Notes: generated by a model not told the origin, from the letters alone. Shown: positions 18,849 through 27,287, counted from the first letter of the stretch. The stretch is DNA of 64,000 nucleotides from Methanocellales archaeon (GCA_030610945.1 JAUWQV010000003.1:62001-126000), one strand, 5' to 3'. Made by a program: numbers and translations.

Positions 18849-20348
18849 ATGACAGACGAAGCAGGCATCAAGGGCCGCTTGGAGCCTTTTCTTAATCGCC
18901 TACCAGCGGTAAAACAACCTGAAGGGCATATCCACCTCAAAAACAAGCTGATGTGGACTGGTGCCATACTCATAACCTATTTTGCACTTACGAATGTTCC
19001 CTTGTTTGGCCTTGCGCCGGAATCACAGGACCTGTTCGCAATGTATAGGGCGATTATGGCAGGCGCCTCTGGTTCAATTGTGCTGTTAGGCATAGGGCCA
19101 ATCGTTACAGCCTCGATTATCCTGCAGCTATTCGTTGGCGCAGACATCATCAAGTTAGACCTAAGCAATCCCAGCGATCAAGCGATATTTCAAGGTGCAC
19201 AAAAGCTACTTGTGCTCGTCATGATCGTTTTGGAAACCGTGCCGCAAATAATCGGCGGATATCTGCGACCCGATGTTGCGCTGGCTAGTACGCTGGGCAT
19301 TTCCCCAGGCATATTAACCTGGATTATCTTTACTCAGGTTTGTATCGGCGGACTCTTAATCCTGTTTATGGATGAAGTGGTGTCAAAATGGGGCATCGGC
19401 TCTGGTGTCGGCTTGTTCATCGTTGCTGGAATATCCCAGGCCCTGGTCGGCGGCATCTTTAACTGGCAGATTGATTATAGCGGACTTGCAATCGGCCTCA
19501 TTCCGAGATGGCAACACATACTCACCACCATACCCGTTTCACAATTGCTCAGTGAAAGTGGATTAGTATTCCTTCTGCTCAGGGGAGGCGTTCTTGCCTT
19601 GATTTGCACGATCGTCGTCTTTCTGGTGGTCACATATGTAGAGAGCGTTAGGATAGAGATTCCATTATCGCATTCCGCGGTAAGGGGTGCAAGAGGGCGT
19701 TTTCCAGTAAAATTAATCTATGCGAGCGTTCTGCCCATGATACTTGTCAGGGCGCTACAGGCAAATATCCAGATGCTCGGAATGCTACTCTGGAATAGCA
19801 ACCTGCCTTTCATAGGGCATAATCCTAGTATAGGGGCCTTTAGCGGAAACATGGCAATCTCAGGCATAATGTACTACCTAGGGCCGCTGCACGGCCCTGG
19901 AGACTGGATTCCTTCCTTGGTATGGCAAAATCCTGAACTGGTACACCTCCAGTTATGGCAGATCGCTCTTAGAGTGACAACGGACATGACCGTGATGATC
20001 GTCGGTGGCATGATCTTTGCGATATTCTGGATCGAGACCAGCGGCATGGGAGCAAAATCCGTCGCAGCCCAGATTCAACGCTCCGGTATGCAAATCCCTG
20101 GATTTAGACGTGATGTCGGCGCGCTCGAGAGGGTCATGCAGCGCTATATACCAAAGGTCACGATAATCGGTGGTGCGTTCGTTGGAGCGCTCACGGTCAT
20201 AGCGAGCCTGTTTGGCCTAATTGGAAACGTCGGCGGCATGGGGCTTTTGCTGACGGTGAGCATCGTCTACCAGATGTACGAGCAACTAGCATCAGAACAG
20301 ATGATGGAGATGCATCCAATGATGAGAAAATTCCTAGGAGGAGAGTGA
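18849..20348 (+). CDS. secY: Preprotein translocase subunit SecY
   Basis: Pore of the Sec translocon in the cell membrane. 499 residues with about ten hydrophobic segments. PEGHIHLKNKLMWTGAILITYF is the first helix region and SASIILQLF-like TASIILQLFVGAD and RDVGALERVMQRYIPKVTIIGG are conserved SecY/Sec61 stretches. It is somewhat longer than the smallest archaeal SecY but normal for this group. The stop overlaps the GTG proposed by the track for adk. Confidence 0.97.
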   Translation: MTDEAGIKGRLEPFLNRLPAVKQPEGHIHLKNKLMWTGAILITYFALTNVPLFGLAPESQDLFAMYRAIMAGASGSIVLLGIGPIVTASIILQLFVGADIIKLDLSNPSDQAIFQGAQKLLVLVMIVLETVPQIIGGYLRPDVALASTLGISPGILTWIIFTQVCIGGLLILFMDEVVSKWGIGSGVGLFIVAGISQALVGGIFNWQIDYSGLAIGLIPRWQHILTTIPVSQLLSESGLVFLLLRGGVLALICTIVVFLVVTYVESVRIEIPLSHSAVRGARGRFPVKLIYASVLPMILVRALQANIQMLGMLLWNSNLPFIGHNPSIGAFSGNMAISGIMYYLGPLHGPGDWIPSLVWQNPELVHLQLWQIALRVTTDMTVMIVGGMIFAIFWIETSGMGAKSVAAQIQRSGMQIPGFRRDVGALERVMQRYIPKVTIIGGAFVGALTVIASLFGLIGNVGGMGLLLTVSIVYQMYEQLASEQMMEMHPMMRKFLGGE

Positions 20349-20353
20349 TTAAA

Positions 20354-21007
20354 ATGAAATTTGTACTTCTTGGTCCACCGGGTGCTGGCAAGGGCACCCA
20401 AGCAGAGAAGTTAGCCAAAAAATATGGCATCCCGCACATAGCCACAGGGGATATCTTACGGCAGAGTGTAAAAGATAGAACCAAATCAGGAATGTTAGCA
20501 AAATCCTACATGGACAAAGGCGAATTAGTGCCAGACCAGATCCTTATAGGCATTATAAGAGATAGGCTATCTAATCCAGATTGTTCAAAAGGGTTTATCT
20601 TGGATGGATTCCCAAGGACGGTAACACAAGCAGATGCGTTGTCGAGTATTTTGCGTAGGTTAAATCAAAAACTCAATGGAATGATTAATTTAGAGGTGCC
20701 ACAAGAAAAGGTGATTGCACGACTCTCCAGCAGGAGGGTATGCAGGTCATGCGGCACGAATTACCACATAGAATTTAACCCACCCAAAGAGGAGGGTAAA
20801 TGCGACAAGTGCGACGGACAGCTATACCAGAGAGATGATGACAAGGAAGAGTCAATCCAGAACAGGCTCAAGGTGTACCAGCGCCAGACAGAGCCCCTCA
20901 TAAAATATTACAAAAAAGAGGGGTTGCTGATTCCGGTAGATGGAGCAAAAGATATATCGGCAGTATTTGAGGACCTTTGCACGATTGTTGAGGGTGTAAA
21001 AAAATGA
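20354..21007 (+). CDS. adk: Adenylate kinase with zinc lid
   Basis: Converts AMP and ATP to two ADP. 217 residues from the ATG at 20354 (MKFVLLGPPGAGKGTQ, the P-loop); the track's GTG overlaps secY. GFPRTVTQADAL and the lid CRSCGTNYH...CDKC with four cysteines show the long zinc-lid form common in bacteria and also found in some archaea, rather than the small trimeric archaeal AdkA. It stands in the usual archaeal place after secY. It overlaps the next gene by 4 nt. Confidence 0.96.
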   Translation: MKFVLLGPPGAGKGTQAEKLAKKYGIPHIATGDILRQSVKDRTKSGMLAKSYMDKGELVPDQILIGIIRDRLSNPDCSKGFILDGFPRTVTQADALSSILRRLNQKLNGMINLEVPQEKVIARLSSRRVCRSCGTNYHIEFNPPKEEGKCDKCDGQLYQRDDDKEESIQNRLKVYQRQTEPLIKYYKKEGLLIPVDGAKDISAVFEDLCTIVEGVKK

Positions 21008-21609
21008 AGAGCAAGTTTAAAGATATCTTGGATAAGGCAGCGATGATTGCCGGGTTTGGCCTTATCATTGGATTTATGAACCAGGGATTTCGCGAGTCGC
21101 TCGGAGCGACGATGGACGTTCTATTAGGTCCTCTGACCGTTTTTCCAGTATACATCGTGATATTCATCTTGGCTATGGTCACGGGCCTGTACACGTCGCT
21201 TATGCAGAAATGTACCATCGACTGGGAAAAAACCAGGCGTGCTACCGAGCAGATGAAGCAATTCCAAAGGGAGTTTAAGGAGGCGCAGTTGTCGGAGAAC
21301 AAACACAAGTTAAAGAAACTGGAGGGGGAAAGGGGAGATATCATGAAGATGCAAGCTGAGATGTCAAAACAGCAGCTCAAGCCCATGGCATATATCATGC
21401 TGGTGACGTTGCCGGTATTCGGCTGGCTGTATTACTTAATGTTCACCTTGAACCCAACGGCCGAAATCGTCTTACCATTTTACGGTCTTAAAATACTAGC
21501 AACCGATAAAGTTCTTAAATTCATACCAGTATGGATATTCTGGTATGCCCTTTGCTCCATGTCGGTGAGCCAAATAATCCGGAAGGCGTTGAACATGGGT
21601 GGGGCATAA
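21004..21609 (+). CDS. DUF106 / EMC3-TMCO1-like membrane insertase homologue
   Basis: Archaeal Oxa1-superfamily protein related to eukaryotic EMC3 and TMCO1, thought to help insert membrane proteins. 201 residues with three hydrophobic segments (about 12-30, 45-65, 130-150 and a C-terminal one) and a charged cytosolic coiled-coil (ATEQMKQFQREFKEAQLSENKHKLKKL) between them. It sits directly downstream of SecY and Adk in many archaea. Function is by family, not shown here. Confidence 0.9.
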   Translation: MKSKFKDILDKAAMIAGFGLIIGFMNQGFRESLGATMDVLLGPLTVFPVYIVIFILAMVTGLYTSLMQKCTIDWEKTRRATEQMKQFQREFKEAQLSENKHKLKKLEGERGDIMKMQAEMSKQQLKPMAYIMLVTLPVFGWLYYLMFTLNPTAEIVLPFYGLKILATDKVLKFIPVWIFWYALCSMSVSQIIRKALNMGGA

Positions 21610-21611
21610 TC

Positions 21612-22139
21612 ATGATTATCACACTAAGCGGATTGCCTGGCAGCGGTACAACTACCATAGCAAAAACCGTCGCGAGCCGGCTCAAGCTGAAAGTGATATC
21701 TGCCGGAGACACATTCAGAGAGATAGCAGCCGAGCAAAATATGACGCTTTCCGAGTTTGGGAAACTGGCAGAATCTAACACGGAAATAGACCAGACAATT
21801 GACCAAAGACAAGCCCAGATTGCGAAAGAGGGAGATAATCTCTTAGTCGAGGGGCGGCTCTCTGGATGGATGGTAGAAAACGCTGACCTCAAAATATGGC
21901 TCAAAACGCCGATTGAAGTGCGATGTGAGCGAATTGCAAAGAGAGATGACATACCGCTGGAACAAGCAATGCGCGAAACAAAGGAGAGAGAGAAATGCGA
22001 GGCGGTGCGATACCACAAGCACTATGACATCAATATCGGCAATCTGGAGCCTTATGACCTGATAATCGATTCATCAAAATGGGACGGCAACAGCATCGCG
22101 GAGATAGTTGGTTGTTCCATAGAGTTGAGTGCTAAATGA
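21612..22139 (+). CDS. cmk: Cytidylate kinase (archaeal type)
   Basis: Phosphorylates CMP/dCMP. 175 residues from the ATG at 21612, beginning MIITLSGLPGSGTTTIAKT, the P-loop. The track's start at 21531 lies inside the preceding gene and is rejected. The archaeal form is shorter than bacterial Cmk and this length fits. VEGRLSGWMVENADLKIWLK and the lid ERIAKRDDIPLEQA are visible. It overlaps the Cbf5 start by 4 nt. Confidence 0.94.
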   Translation: MIITLSGLPGSGTTTIAKTVASRLKLKVISAGDTFREIAAEQNMTLSEFGKLAESNTEIDQTIDQRQAQIAKEGDNLLVEGRLSGWMVENADLKIWLKTPIEVRCERIAKRDDIPLEQAMRETKEREKCEAVRYHKHYDINIGNLEPYDLIIDSSKWDGNSIAEIVGCSIELSAK

Positions 22140-23134
22140 GCCCCTTATTTGAGAAGAGAAGAACGCTGGCAAAGGCATCAGACACAACTGATGCCAAGTA
22201 CGGATGTATGCCAGAAAGGCGCAACCTTAAAGAGCACATCAACAAAGGAGTGGTGAATATAGACAAACCGCCCGGTCCAACATCACACGAGGTGGTCGCG
22301 TGGGTCAAGGACATCTTGCATGTGAATAAGGCAGGCCACAGTGGGACATTAGACCCCAAAGTGACGGGTGCACTTCCCATAATGCTTGGAGATGCTGTCA
22401 AAGCTGTCGGCATCCTGCTAACCGCGGGCAAAGAATATATATGTATAATGAGACTTCAGAGAAGTGCTTCAAAAGTAAAGATAATGGAAACCTGCGCTGA
22501 GTTTGTCGGGACGATATACCAGAAACCACCAATGAAGTCTGCAGTGAAGCGACAGATTCGCAAACGGAGGATATACTATCTGGAAATAATGGAGATAGAG
22601 GGCAAAGACGTGCTGTTCAAAGTAGGTTGCGAGTCAGGAACCTATATAAGGAAACTTTGCCATGATATCGGCGAGGCTCTCGGCACTGGCGCACACATGC
22701 TGGAGCTGCGCAGAATCAAGTCAGGGCCATTTACAGAAGCAAATCTGACAACCATGCACAATCTCAAGGACGCCTATGTCCTGTGGGAAGAAGATGGCAC
22801 TGAATCATACCTAAGGAAGATGATCCTTCCGATGGAGCGGGCGTTGGAGCATCTACCAAGAATAGCCATAAGGGATACAACGGTGGATGCAATCTGCCAC
22901 GGTGCAGACCTTGCCGCCCCAGGAATATTGACAGTAGAAAGTGATATTAAGGCTGGAGACTTGATAGCAGTGTTTACGTTAAAGGGTGAAGTAGTCTGCC
23001 TTGGCACGGCAAAAATGACGTCGATGCAAATATTGAACGCCAAGAGCGGGATTGTAGTTGACACCGATAGAGTCTTAATGAAGCCGGGCATATACCCCAA
23101 GGCGTGGACACATAAGACTGCCGAGGTCGCCTAG
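22136..23134 (+). CDS. cbf5: tRNA/rRNA pseudouridine synthase Cbf5 (archaeal TruB)
   Basis: Catalytic subunit of H/ACA ribonucleoproteins and tRNA U55 pseudouridylase. 332 residues: dyskerin-like N-terminus, catalytic GHSGTLDPKVTGALP with the nucleophilic Asp, CESGTYIRKLCHDIGEALGTGAHM, and a C-terminal PUA domain (DAICHGADLAAPGIL). The last five codons are also the first bases of tRNA-Ser(GGA), so gene end and tRNA overlap by 15 nt on the same strand. Confidence 0.97.
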   Translation: MSPLFEKRRTLAKASDTTDAKYGCMPERRNLKEHINKGVVNIDKPPGPTSHEVVAWVKDILHVNKAGHSGTLDPKVTGALPIMLGDAVKAVGILLTAGKEYICIMRLQRSASKVKIMETCAEFVGTIYQKPPMKSAVKRQIRKRRIYYLEIMEIEGKDVLFKVGCESGTYIRKLCHDIGEALGTGAHMLELRRIKSGPFTEANLTTMHNLKDAYVLWEEDGTESYLRKMILPMERALEHLPRIAIRDTTVDAICHGADLAAPGILTVESDIKAGDLIAVFTLKGEVVCLGTAKMTSMQILNAKSGIVVDTDRVLMKPGIYPKAWTHKTAEVA

Positions 23135-23216
23135 CCCGGTATGGCGCAGGCCTGGAATCGATTCAGGGAGCCTGTTGTGCATTTGCACTGCAAGGGTTCA
23201 AATCCCTTCCTCGGCG
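23120..23216 (+). tRNA. tRNA-Ser (anticodon GGA) with an 11-nt intron, overlapping cbf5
   Basis: The acceptor GCCGAGG lies within the last codons of cbf5 and pairs with CCTCGGC; G73 follows. D-stem GCC/GGC, anticodon stem CAGGC/GCCTG, variable arm GTGC-ATTT-GCAC, T-stem AAGGG/CCCTT. Between the anticodon-stem halves are 18 nt instead of 7. A 4-bp helix (C32-G, T33-A, G34-C, G35-T wobble) between two 3-nt bulges puts the cuts exactly at 37/38, giving an 11-nt intron and anticodon GGA. Confidence 0.9.
23158..23168 (+). other. 11-nt tRNA-Ser(GGA) intron
   Basis: TCGATTCAGGG, predicted to be cut after A23157 and after G23168, each the second base of a 3-nt bulge (AAT and GGA). The central 4-bp helix is present but the inner helix is missing, leaving only a 4-nt loop: a relaxed bulge-helix-loop form. 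It is at the lower size limit I know for archaeal tRNA introns. Confidence 0.8.
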
Positions 23217-23227
23217 CTGGAGGATAA

Positions 23228-23722
23228 ATGCCAAAGAAGAATGAAAAAACAGAAGAGGAAAATATCAAGCATATAGTCAGGATTGTCAACACTGACTTGA
23301 AAGGGAAAAAGAGCGTATGCTATGCACTTACTGGCATAAAGGGCATCTCCAGAAGAGTGGCAAGAGTGATAACACGGAAAGCTGGAATAGACCCAAATGC
23401 AACGATGGGGCATTTATCGGATGAAGAAATCGACAAGCTAAAAAAAGCAGTCGATGAATTTGAAAAAACTGCCCCTATCTGGATTATTAATAGGCAAAAG
23501 GATAACGTAACTGGAAGTAATCGACATGTAATCGGCTCTAAGCTCATGCTACAGCTTAGAGAAGACCTCAACAGGTTAAAGAAGATACGAAGTTACAGGG
23601 GCATCAGACACGAGAGAGGATTGAAAGTACGAGGTCAGAAGACTAGGTCTACTGGAAGAAGGGGTGCCGTGGTTGGCGTTGTAAGAAAGAGGATACTCGC
23701 AGAAAAAGCAGAGAAGAAATAG
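23228..23722 (+). CDS. rps13: Ribosomal protein uS13
   Basis: Head protein contacting P-site tRNA, 164 residues with the archaeal extensions. VRIVNTDLKGKKSVCYALTGIKGI carries the helix-two-turn-helix region and YRGIRHERGLKVRGQKTRSTGRRG the basic tail. It begins 11 nt after tRNA-Ser(GGA) and starts the alpha cluster (uS13-uS4-uS11-RpoD). Confidence 0.97.
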   Translation: MPKKNEKTEEENIKHIVRIVNTDLKGKKSVCYALTGIKGISRRVARVITRKAGIDPNATMGHLSDEEIDKLKKAVDEFEKTAPIWIINRQKDNVTGSNRHVIGSKLMLQLREDLNRLKKIRSYRGIRHERGLKVRGQKTRSTGRRGAVVGVVRKRILAEKAEKK

Positions 23723-23732
23723 GTGATAAACA

Positions 23733-24269
23733 ATGGGATACCCGGGAAAGAGTCGTAAAACGTATGAGTCACCAAGTCACCCATGGCAGGCAATAAGGAT
23801 GTCTGAAGAAGTGGCACTGGTCAAAAAATACGGCCTGAGAAATAAGCGAGAGATCTGGAAAGCACACAGCATACTGAGAAAATATCGGCGAGAGGCTCGA
23901 AAAATGCTCGCAAAGTCAACTGCCACCAGCGAAGGGGATGTGCGCGCCAAGGAAGAGGAGATAAAAACTCTAGAAAAACTAAATAAGATGAACCTCTTAA
24001 AGGAAAGCGCTAAATTAGATGATGTCCTTGCCCTAAAGACCGAAGACATATTAGAACGGAGATTGCAAACCCAAGTGCAGCGGAAAGGTCTTGCAAATTC
24101 CATGAAACAGGCACGTCAACTCATCACTCACGGACACATCACAGTTGCAGGGAGGAAAGTCACTATCCCAGGTTATTTGGTTCGGAAGAACGAAGAAGCG
24201 CAGATAGGGTATTATGTCGGATCTTTCATGATTAAAAACTTAAAACCTAAAGCAAAAGCAGCGGAGTAG
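23733..24269 (+). CDS. rps4: Ribosomal protein uS4
   Basis: Small-subunit assembly initiator, 178 residues. [16 protein letters not shown] is the archaeal/eukaryotic N-terminus, and [30 protein letters not shown] is the S4 RNA-binding domain. Normal length, 10 nt after uS13. Confidence 0.97.
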   Translation: MGYPGKSRKTYESPSHPWQAIRMSEEVALVKKYGLRNKREIWKAHSILRKYRREARKMLAKSTATSEGDVRAKEEEIKTLEKLNKMNLLKESAKLDDVLALKTEDILERRLQTQVQRKGLANSMKQARQLITHGHITVAGRKVTIPGYLVRKNEEAQIGYYVGSFMIKNLKPKAKAAE

Positions 24270-24278
24270 GATATACCT

Positions 24279-24668
24279 ATGTCAAGTGAAAAATGGGGAA
24301 TTGCACATATATATGCGTCGTTTAACAACACGATTATCACGATAACCGACTTGACGGGGGCTGAGACCATTGCGAAGTCCTCGGGCGGAATGGTGGTTAA
24401 AGCAGATAGGGATGAAAGCTCACCATATGCAGCGATGCAACTCGCGATGAACGTTGCGGACCAAGCAAAGGAGAAGGGCATTATAGGCGTTCATGTGCGA
24501 GTGAGAGCTCCTGGCGGCAACAAACAGCGCAGCCCGGGCCCAGGAGCGCAAGCCGCAATACGAGCATTAGCCAGAGCAGGACTGCAAATCGGGCGGATTG
24601 AAGATGTGACGCCCGTACCACATGATGGGACGCGCGCATCTGGCGGGAAAAGAGGGAGAAGAGTCTAA
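24279..24668 (+). CDS. rps11: Ribosomal protein uS11
   Basis: Platform protein of the small subunit, 129 residues. [24 protein letters not shown] and [28 protein letters not shown] are universal signatures. The conserved C-terminus [21 protein letters not shown] is complete. It abuts rpoD with no gap. Confidence 0.98.
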   Translation: MSSEKWGIAHIYASFNNTIITITDLTGAETIAKSSGGMVVKADRDESSPYAAMQLAMNVADQAKEKGIIGVHVRVRAPGGNKQRSPGPGAQAAIRALARAGLQIGRIEDVTPVPHDGTRASGGKRGRRV

Positions 24669-25451
24669 ATGAACGTCGATATAATCGAATTATCCGAGTT
24701 AAAAGCAAAATTTGTGTTATCTGGCGTCTCACCAGCTTTTGCAAATGCCCTGAGACGCAGTATGATTATTGAAGTGCCATCTCTGGCGATAGACGACGTC
24801 AACATATACGAGAACATGTCCGTGTTGTTCGATGAAGTAATCGCCCTGCGTCTTGGACTGATACCTCTCAAAACGGATTTAAACTCATATGTACTTCGCT
24901 CTGAGTGCAAGTGCGATGATGGTTGCCCCAAATGCCAGGTATCCCTAATGCTTAGTGTTGAAGGGCCAAAAACGGTCTACTCGGGAGACTTGCAGTCCAG
25001 CGACCCAAAGGTCGTTCCCGCAGAAGCAAATATCCCTATCGTCAAGCTTAAAAAGGATCAAAAACTGGTATTAGAGGCGATAGCCATATTGGGCAAGGGC
25101 AAGGACCATGCAAAATGGCAACCTGCAGTTGCGTGTGGTTATAAAAACATGCCGAAAATCGTCATTTCAGGATGTGACGGATGCGGTGCATGTGTGGATG
25201 TCTGCCCCATAGGTATATTAGAGCTAGATAAAACAGTAATAGTCAAAGATGAGGCAAAATGCTCGCTATGCCGCCTTTGCGAAAAATCATGCGAATCCGG
25301 GGCGATAAAAATAAACGCAGACTCGACATCATTTGTGTTTTCTGTTGAAGTTGATGGGTCGATGTTGTGCATAGAGGCGATAATAAGGGCTGCGGATGAG
25401 ATCAAGACAAAAGCTAAGGCATTAACAAAAAGTTTAAGTGTACTAACCTAA
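24669..25451 (+). CDS. rpoD: RNA polymerase subunit D (Rpo3) with a ferredoxin-like domain
   Basis: Assembly-platform subunit of archaeal RNA polymerase, partner of subunit L. 260 residues: alpha-like dimerisation segments at both ends, including ANALRRSMIIEVPSLAIDDV. Inserted near residues 160-220 is a ferredoxin-like domain with two cysteine sets, CDGCGACVDVCP and CSLCRLCEKSCE, enough for two 4Fe-4S clusters. Many archaeal subunits carry one cluster or have lost them. The clusters are known to support folding and assembly. Confidence 0.97.
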   Translation: MNVDIIELSELKAKFVLSGVSPAFANALRRSMIIEVPSLAIDDVNIYENMSVLFDEVIALRLGLIPLKTDLNSYVLRSECKCDDGCPKCQVSLMLSVEGPKTVYSGDLQSSDPKVVPAEANIPIVKLKKDQKLVLEAIAILGKGKDHAKWQPAVACGYKNMPKIVISGCDGCGACVDVCPIGILELDKTVIVKDEAKCSLCRLCEKSCESGAIKINADSTSFVFSVEVDGSMLCIEAIIRAADEIKTKAKALTKSLSVLT

Positions 25452-25452
25452 A

Positions 25453-25568
25453 GCGGGGGTTGCCAAGTCAGGTTAACAATCTTTTTGGTTGCAAAAAGGT
25501 TGACTAAAGGCGCAAGGTTGAGGGCCTTGTCCCGTAGGGGTTCGCGAGTTCAAATCTCGTCCCCCGCA
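25453..25568 (+). tRNA. tRNA-Leu (anticodon GAG) with a 31-nt D-loop insertion
   Basis: Acceptor GCGGGGG/CCCCCGC with A73, anticodon stem CAAGG/CCTTG with loop TTGAGGG (anticodon GAG), long variable arm TCCCGTAGGGGTTC and T-stem GCGAG/CTCGT identify tRNA-Leu. The D-arm is abnormal: between AAGTCAGGT and TAAAGGC lie 31 extra nt that can fold on themselves (GTTAAC/GTTGAC and CTTTTT/AAAAAG). Removing them restores a 19-nt D-arm of standard length. It starts 1 nt after the rpoD stop. Confidence 0.88.
25474..25504 (+). other. Candidate non-canonical intron in the tRNA-Leu D-loop
   Basis: TAACAATC...GGTTGAC, 31 nt, with boundaries uncertain by 1-2 nt because of the flanking T residues. A possible central helix is TCAG/TTGA, with 3-nt bulges GTT and CTA, so it could be a relaxed bulge-helix-bulge. 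Its TGCAAAAAGGTTGAC resembles TGCAAAAGCGTTGAC of the tRNA-Ser(TGA) intron. It may instead be a genuine long D-loop. Confidence 0.6.
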
Positions 25569-25592
25569 TCACCAGCAAACCAGGGAGTGGAA

Positions 25593-25952
25593 ATGAGAAA
25601 GACGAAAACGAATCCAAGATTAGCAAAACTAATAGGAATGCTCAAAGCCATGTCAAGGGATGAAAACGCGCCGATCTGGCGGAGTGTTGCAGAAAAGTTA
25701 GAGCGACCTACGCGCCACTACGCAGATGTAAACATCAGCAAGATTAATCGGCATACAAGTAAGGATGAAACCGTGCTCGTGCCAGGCAAGGTGCTCGGTG
25801 CGGGTGTGCTAGACCATCCAGTTACTGTTGCCGCACTCAACTTCAGCTCTTCTGCAAAGGATAAGATCGCATCCGCCAAGGGAAAATGCACTTTAATCGA
25901 AAAGTTGATAGAAGAGAACCCTTCTGGTAAAGGAATCAGGATAATTCAATAG
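25593..25952 (+). CDS. rpl18e: Ribosomal protein eL18
   Basis: Large-subunit protein, 119 residues from the ATG at 25593 ([17 protein letters not shown]). The track's start at 25485 runs through tRNA-Leu and is rejected. [26 protein letters not shown] is the eL18/uL15-like core. 24 nt after the tRNA, then uL13 after 11 nt. Confidence 0.96.
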   Translation: MRKTKTNPRLAKLIGMLKAMSRDENAPIWRSVAEKLERPTRHYADVNISKINRHTSKDETVLVPGKVLGAGVLDHPVTVAALNFSSSAKDKIASAKGKCTLIEKLIEENPSGKGIRIIQ

Positions 25953-25963
25953 GGAGAGTATAA

Positions 25964-26380
25964 ATGACTGTTATCGATGCAGACGGACTTATATTAGGGC
26001 GATTAGCATCACATATCTCGAAGCGCCTCCTATCAGGAGAGGATATCATTATCGTGAATGCAGAAAAATCCGTAATCTCCGGGTCCAGAGATAGCATTTT
26101 AGAAAAATACAAGAGCCATATAAACAGAGGGAGCCAAGAAAGGAAGGCGCATTTTCCGAAAAGACCGGATAGGATATTGAAAAGAACGATAAGAGGCATG
26201 CTTCCATATAAGCAAAAACGCGGTAGAAATGCGTACTCGCTGTTAAGAGTGTATATTGAAGTGCCGAATGAACTGCAAGATGCACATTTTGAAACGATTG
26301 AAGGCGCTAAAGCGGCACGGTTGAGCGCGCAATACGTCCGGTTGGGTGAATTGAGCAAAAAACTCGGCGCATCTTGGTGA
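25964..26380 (+). CDS. rpl13: Ribosomal protein uL13
   Basis: Large-subunit protein of 138 residues, archaeal short form. VIDADGLILGRLASHISKRLLSGEDIIIVNAEK is the hallmark N-terminus and IRGMLPYKQKRGRNAY the conserved middle. Order eL18-uL13-uS9-RpoN is the common archaeal one. Confidence 0.97.
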   Translation: MTVIDADGLILGRLASHISKRLLSGEDIIIVNAEKSVISGSRDSILEKYKSHINRGSQERKAHFPKRPDRILKRTIRGMLPYKQKRGRNAYSLLRVYIEVPNELQDAHFETIEGAKAARLSAQYVRLGELSKKLGASW

Positions 26381-26386
26381 TAAAAC

Positions 26387-26782
26387 ATGATAGTTAATAC
26401 AAGTGGTAAGAGGAAAAAAGCAATCGCGAGGGCTACGATAAAGAGTGGAACTGGACGAACCAGGATAAACAAAAAGCCCCTGGAGATCCTTGAGCCGGAA
26501 TTAGCGAGGCTTAAAATACTGGAGCTGTTAAACCTTGCCGGAAATGCTGTTGCGGGGCTAGATATAGAGGTTAATGTGCAAGGGGGAGGCATTATGGGAC
26601 AAGCGGATGCAGTTAGGACCGCCATAGCCAAAGGACTGGTTCAATTGACAAAGGATACCTCACTTAGAGAGGCTTTTCTGGAATATGACCGAAATCTTTT
26701 AGTTAGTGATGCCAGACAAAAAGAGCGCAAAAAGTTTGGCGGACCTGGAGCGAGGGCGAAGCGGCAAAAATCATACAGGTGA
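26387..26782 (+). CDS. rps9: Ribosomal protein uS9
   Basis: Small-subunit protein whose C-terminal tail touches P-site tRNA, 131 residues. [29 protein letters not shown] and the terminal [16 protein letters not shown] are standard. It lies 4 nt upstream of rpoN. Confidence 0.97.
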   Translation: MIVNTSGKRKKAIARATIKSGTGRTRINKKPLEILEPELARLKILELLNLAGNAVAGLDIEVNVQGGGIMGQADAVRTAIAKGLVQLTKDTSLREAFLEYDRNLLVSDARQKERKKFGGPGARAKRQKSYR

Positions 26783-26786
26783 TACT

Positions 26787-26999
26787 ATGATACCAATTAG
26801 ATGTTTTACATGCGGAAAAGTCATATCCGGTGTATGGGACGAGTATAAGAAGCGAGTGGAGGAGAAGAAGAAAGAGCTTGGAACAGACGACGTCAAGGTA
26901 GGAGACATCCTGGACGACTTGGGTATCGAAAGATACTGCTGTCGACGAATGTTGATGGCACATGTGGAGCTGGTGGATGTACTGGCACAATACCAATGA
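26787..26999 (+). CDS. rpoN: RNA polymerase subunit N (Rpo10)
   Basis: Small zinc subunit of the polymerase assembly platform, 70 residues from the ATG at 26787 ([13 protein letters not shown]). The track's start at 26706 is inside uS9. CFTCG and [15 protein letters not shown] give the CxxC...CC zinc site. Only one base separates its stop from tRNA-Pro. Confidence 0.97.
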   Translation: MIPIRCFTCGKVISGVWDEYKKRVEEKKKELGTDDVKVGDILDDLGIERYCCRRMLMAHVELVDVLAQYQ

Positions 27000-27000
27000 A

Positions 27001-27075
27001 GGGGTTGTAGGGTAGTCTGGTCCATCCTATAGCGTTCGGGACGCTGTGACCTGAGTTCAAATCTCAGCAACCCCA
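27001..27075 (+). tRNA. tRNA-Pro (anticodon CGG)
   Basis: Acceptor GGGGTTG/CAACCCC with A73, anticodon stem TAGCG/CGCTG with loop TTCGGGA (anticodon CGG, reads CCG), T-stem TGAG with TTCAAAT loop. No intron or encoded CCA. It lies between rpoN and rpoK, one base after the rpoN stop, so it must be cut from the operon transcript or have its own promoter inside rpoN. Confidence 0.93.
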
Positions 27076-27110
27076 CTGGAACTGTTTTAAACCCTCTGGA
27101 GGAGATAAAT

Positions 27111-27287
27111 TTGGATAAAAAGTACACAAGATTCGAAAAAGCTAGGATAATTGGAGCCAGAGCCCTGCAGATTGTTATGGGGGCCCCAATCCTGATTTCA
27201 ACGAAGTCAAGCGACCCGATAGATATAGCAATGCAAGAATTCGAGAAGGGTGTGATTCCCATAACGGTAAGAAGGATATGTAAATGA
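27111..27287 (+). CDS. rpoK: RNA polymerase subunit K (Rpo6, omega homologue)
   Basis: Too short for the ORF track: 58 residues starting at TTG, behind TCTGGAGGAGATAAA, a strong ribosome-binding site that decides this start. It reads [23 protein letters not shown], the omega/RPB6 signature, then [19 protein letters not shown]. The stop overlaps the enolase ATG (ATGA). Subunit K helps fold and stabilise the largest polymerase subunit. Position between RpoN and enolase is the archaeal norm. Confidence 0.95.
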   Translation: MDKKYTRFEKARIIGARALQIVMGAPILISTKSSDPIDIAMQEFEKGVIPITVRRICK

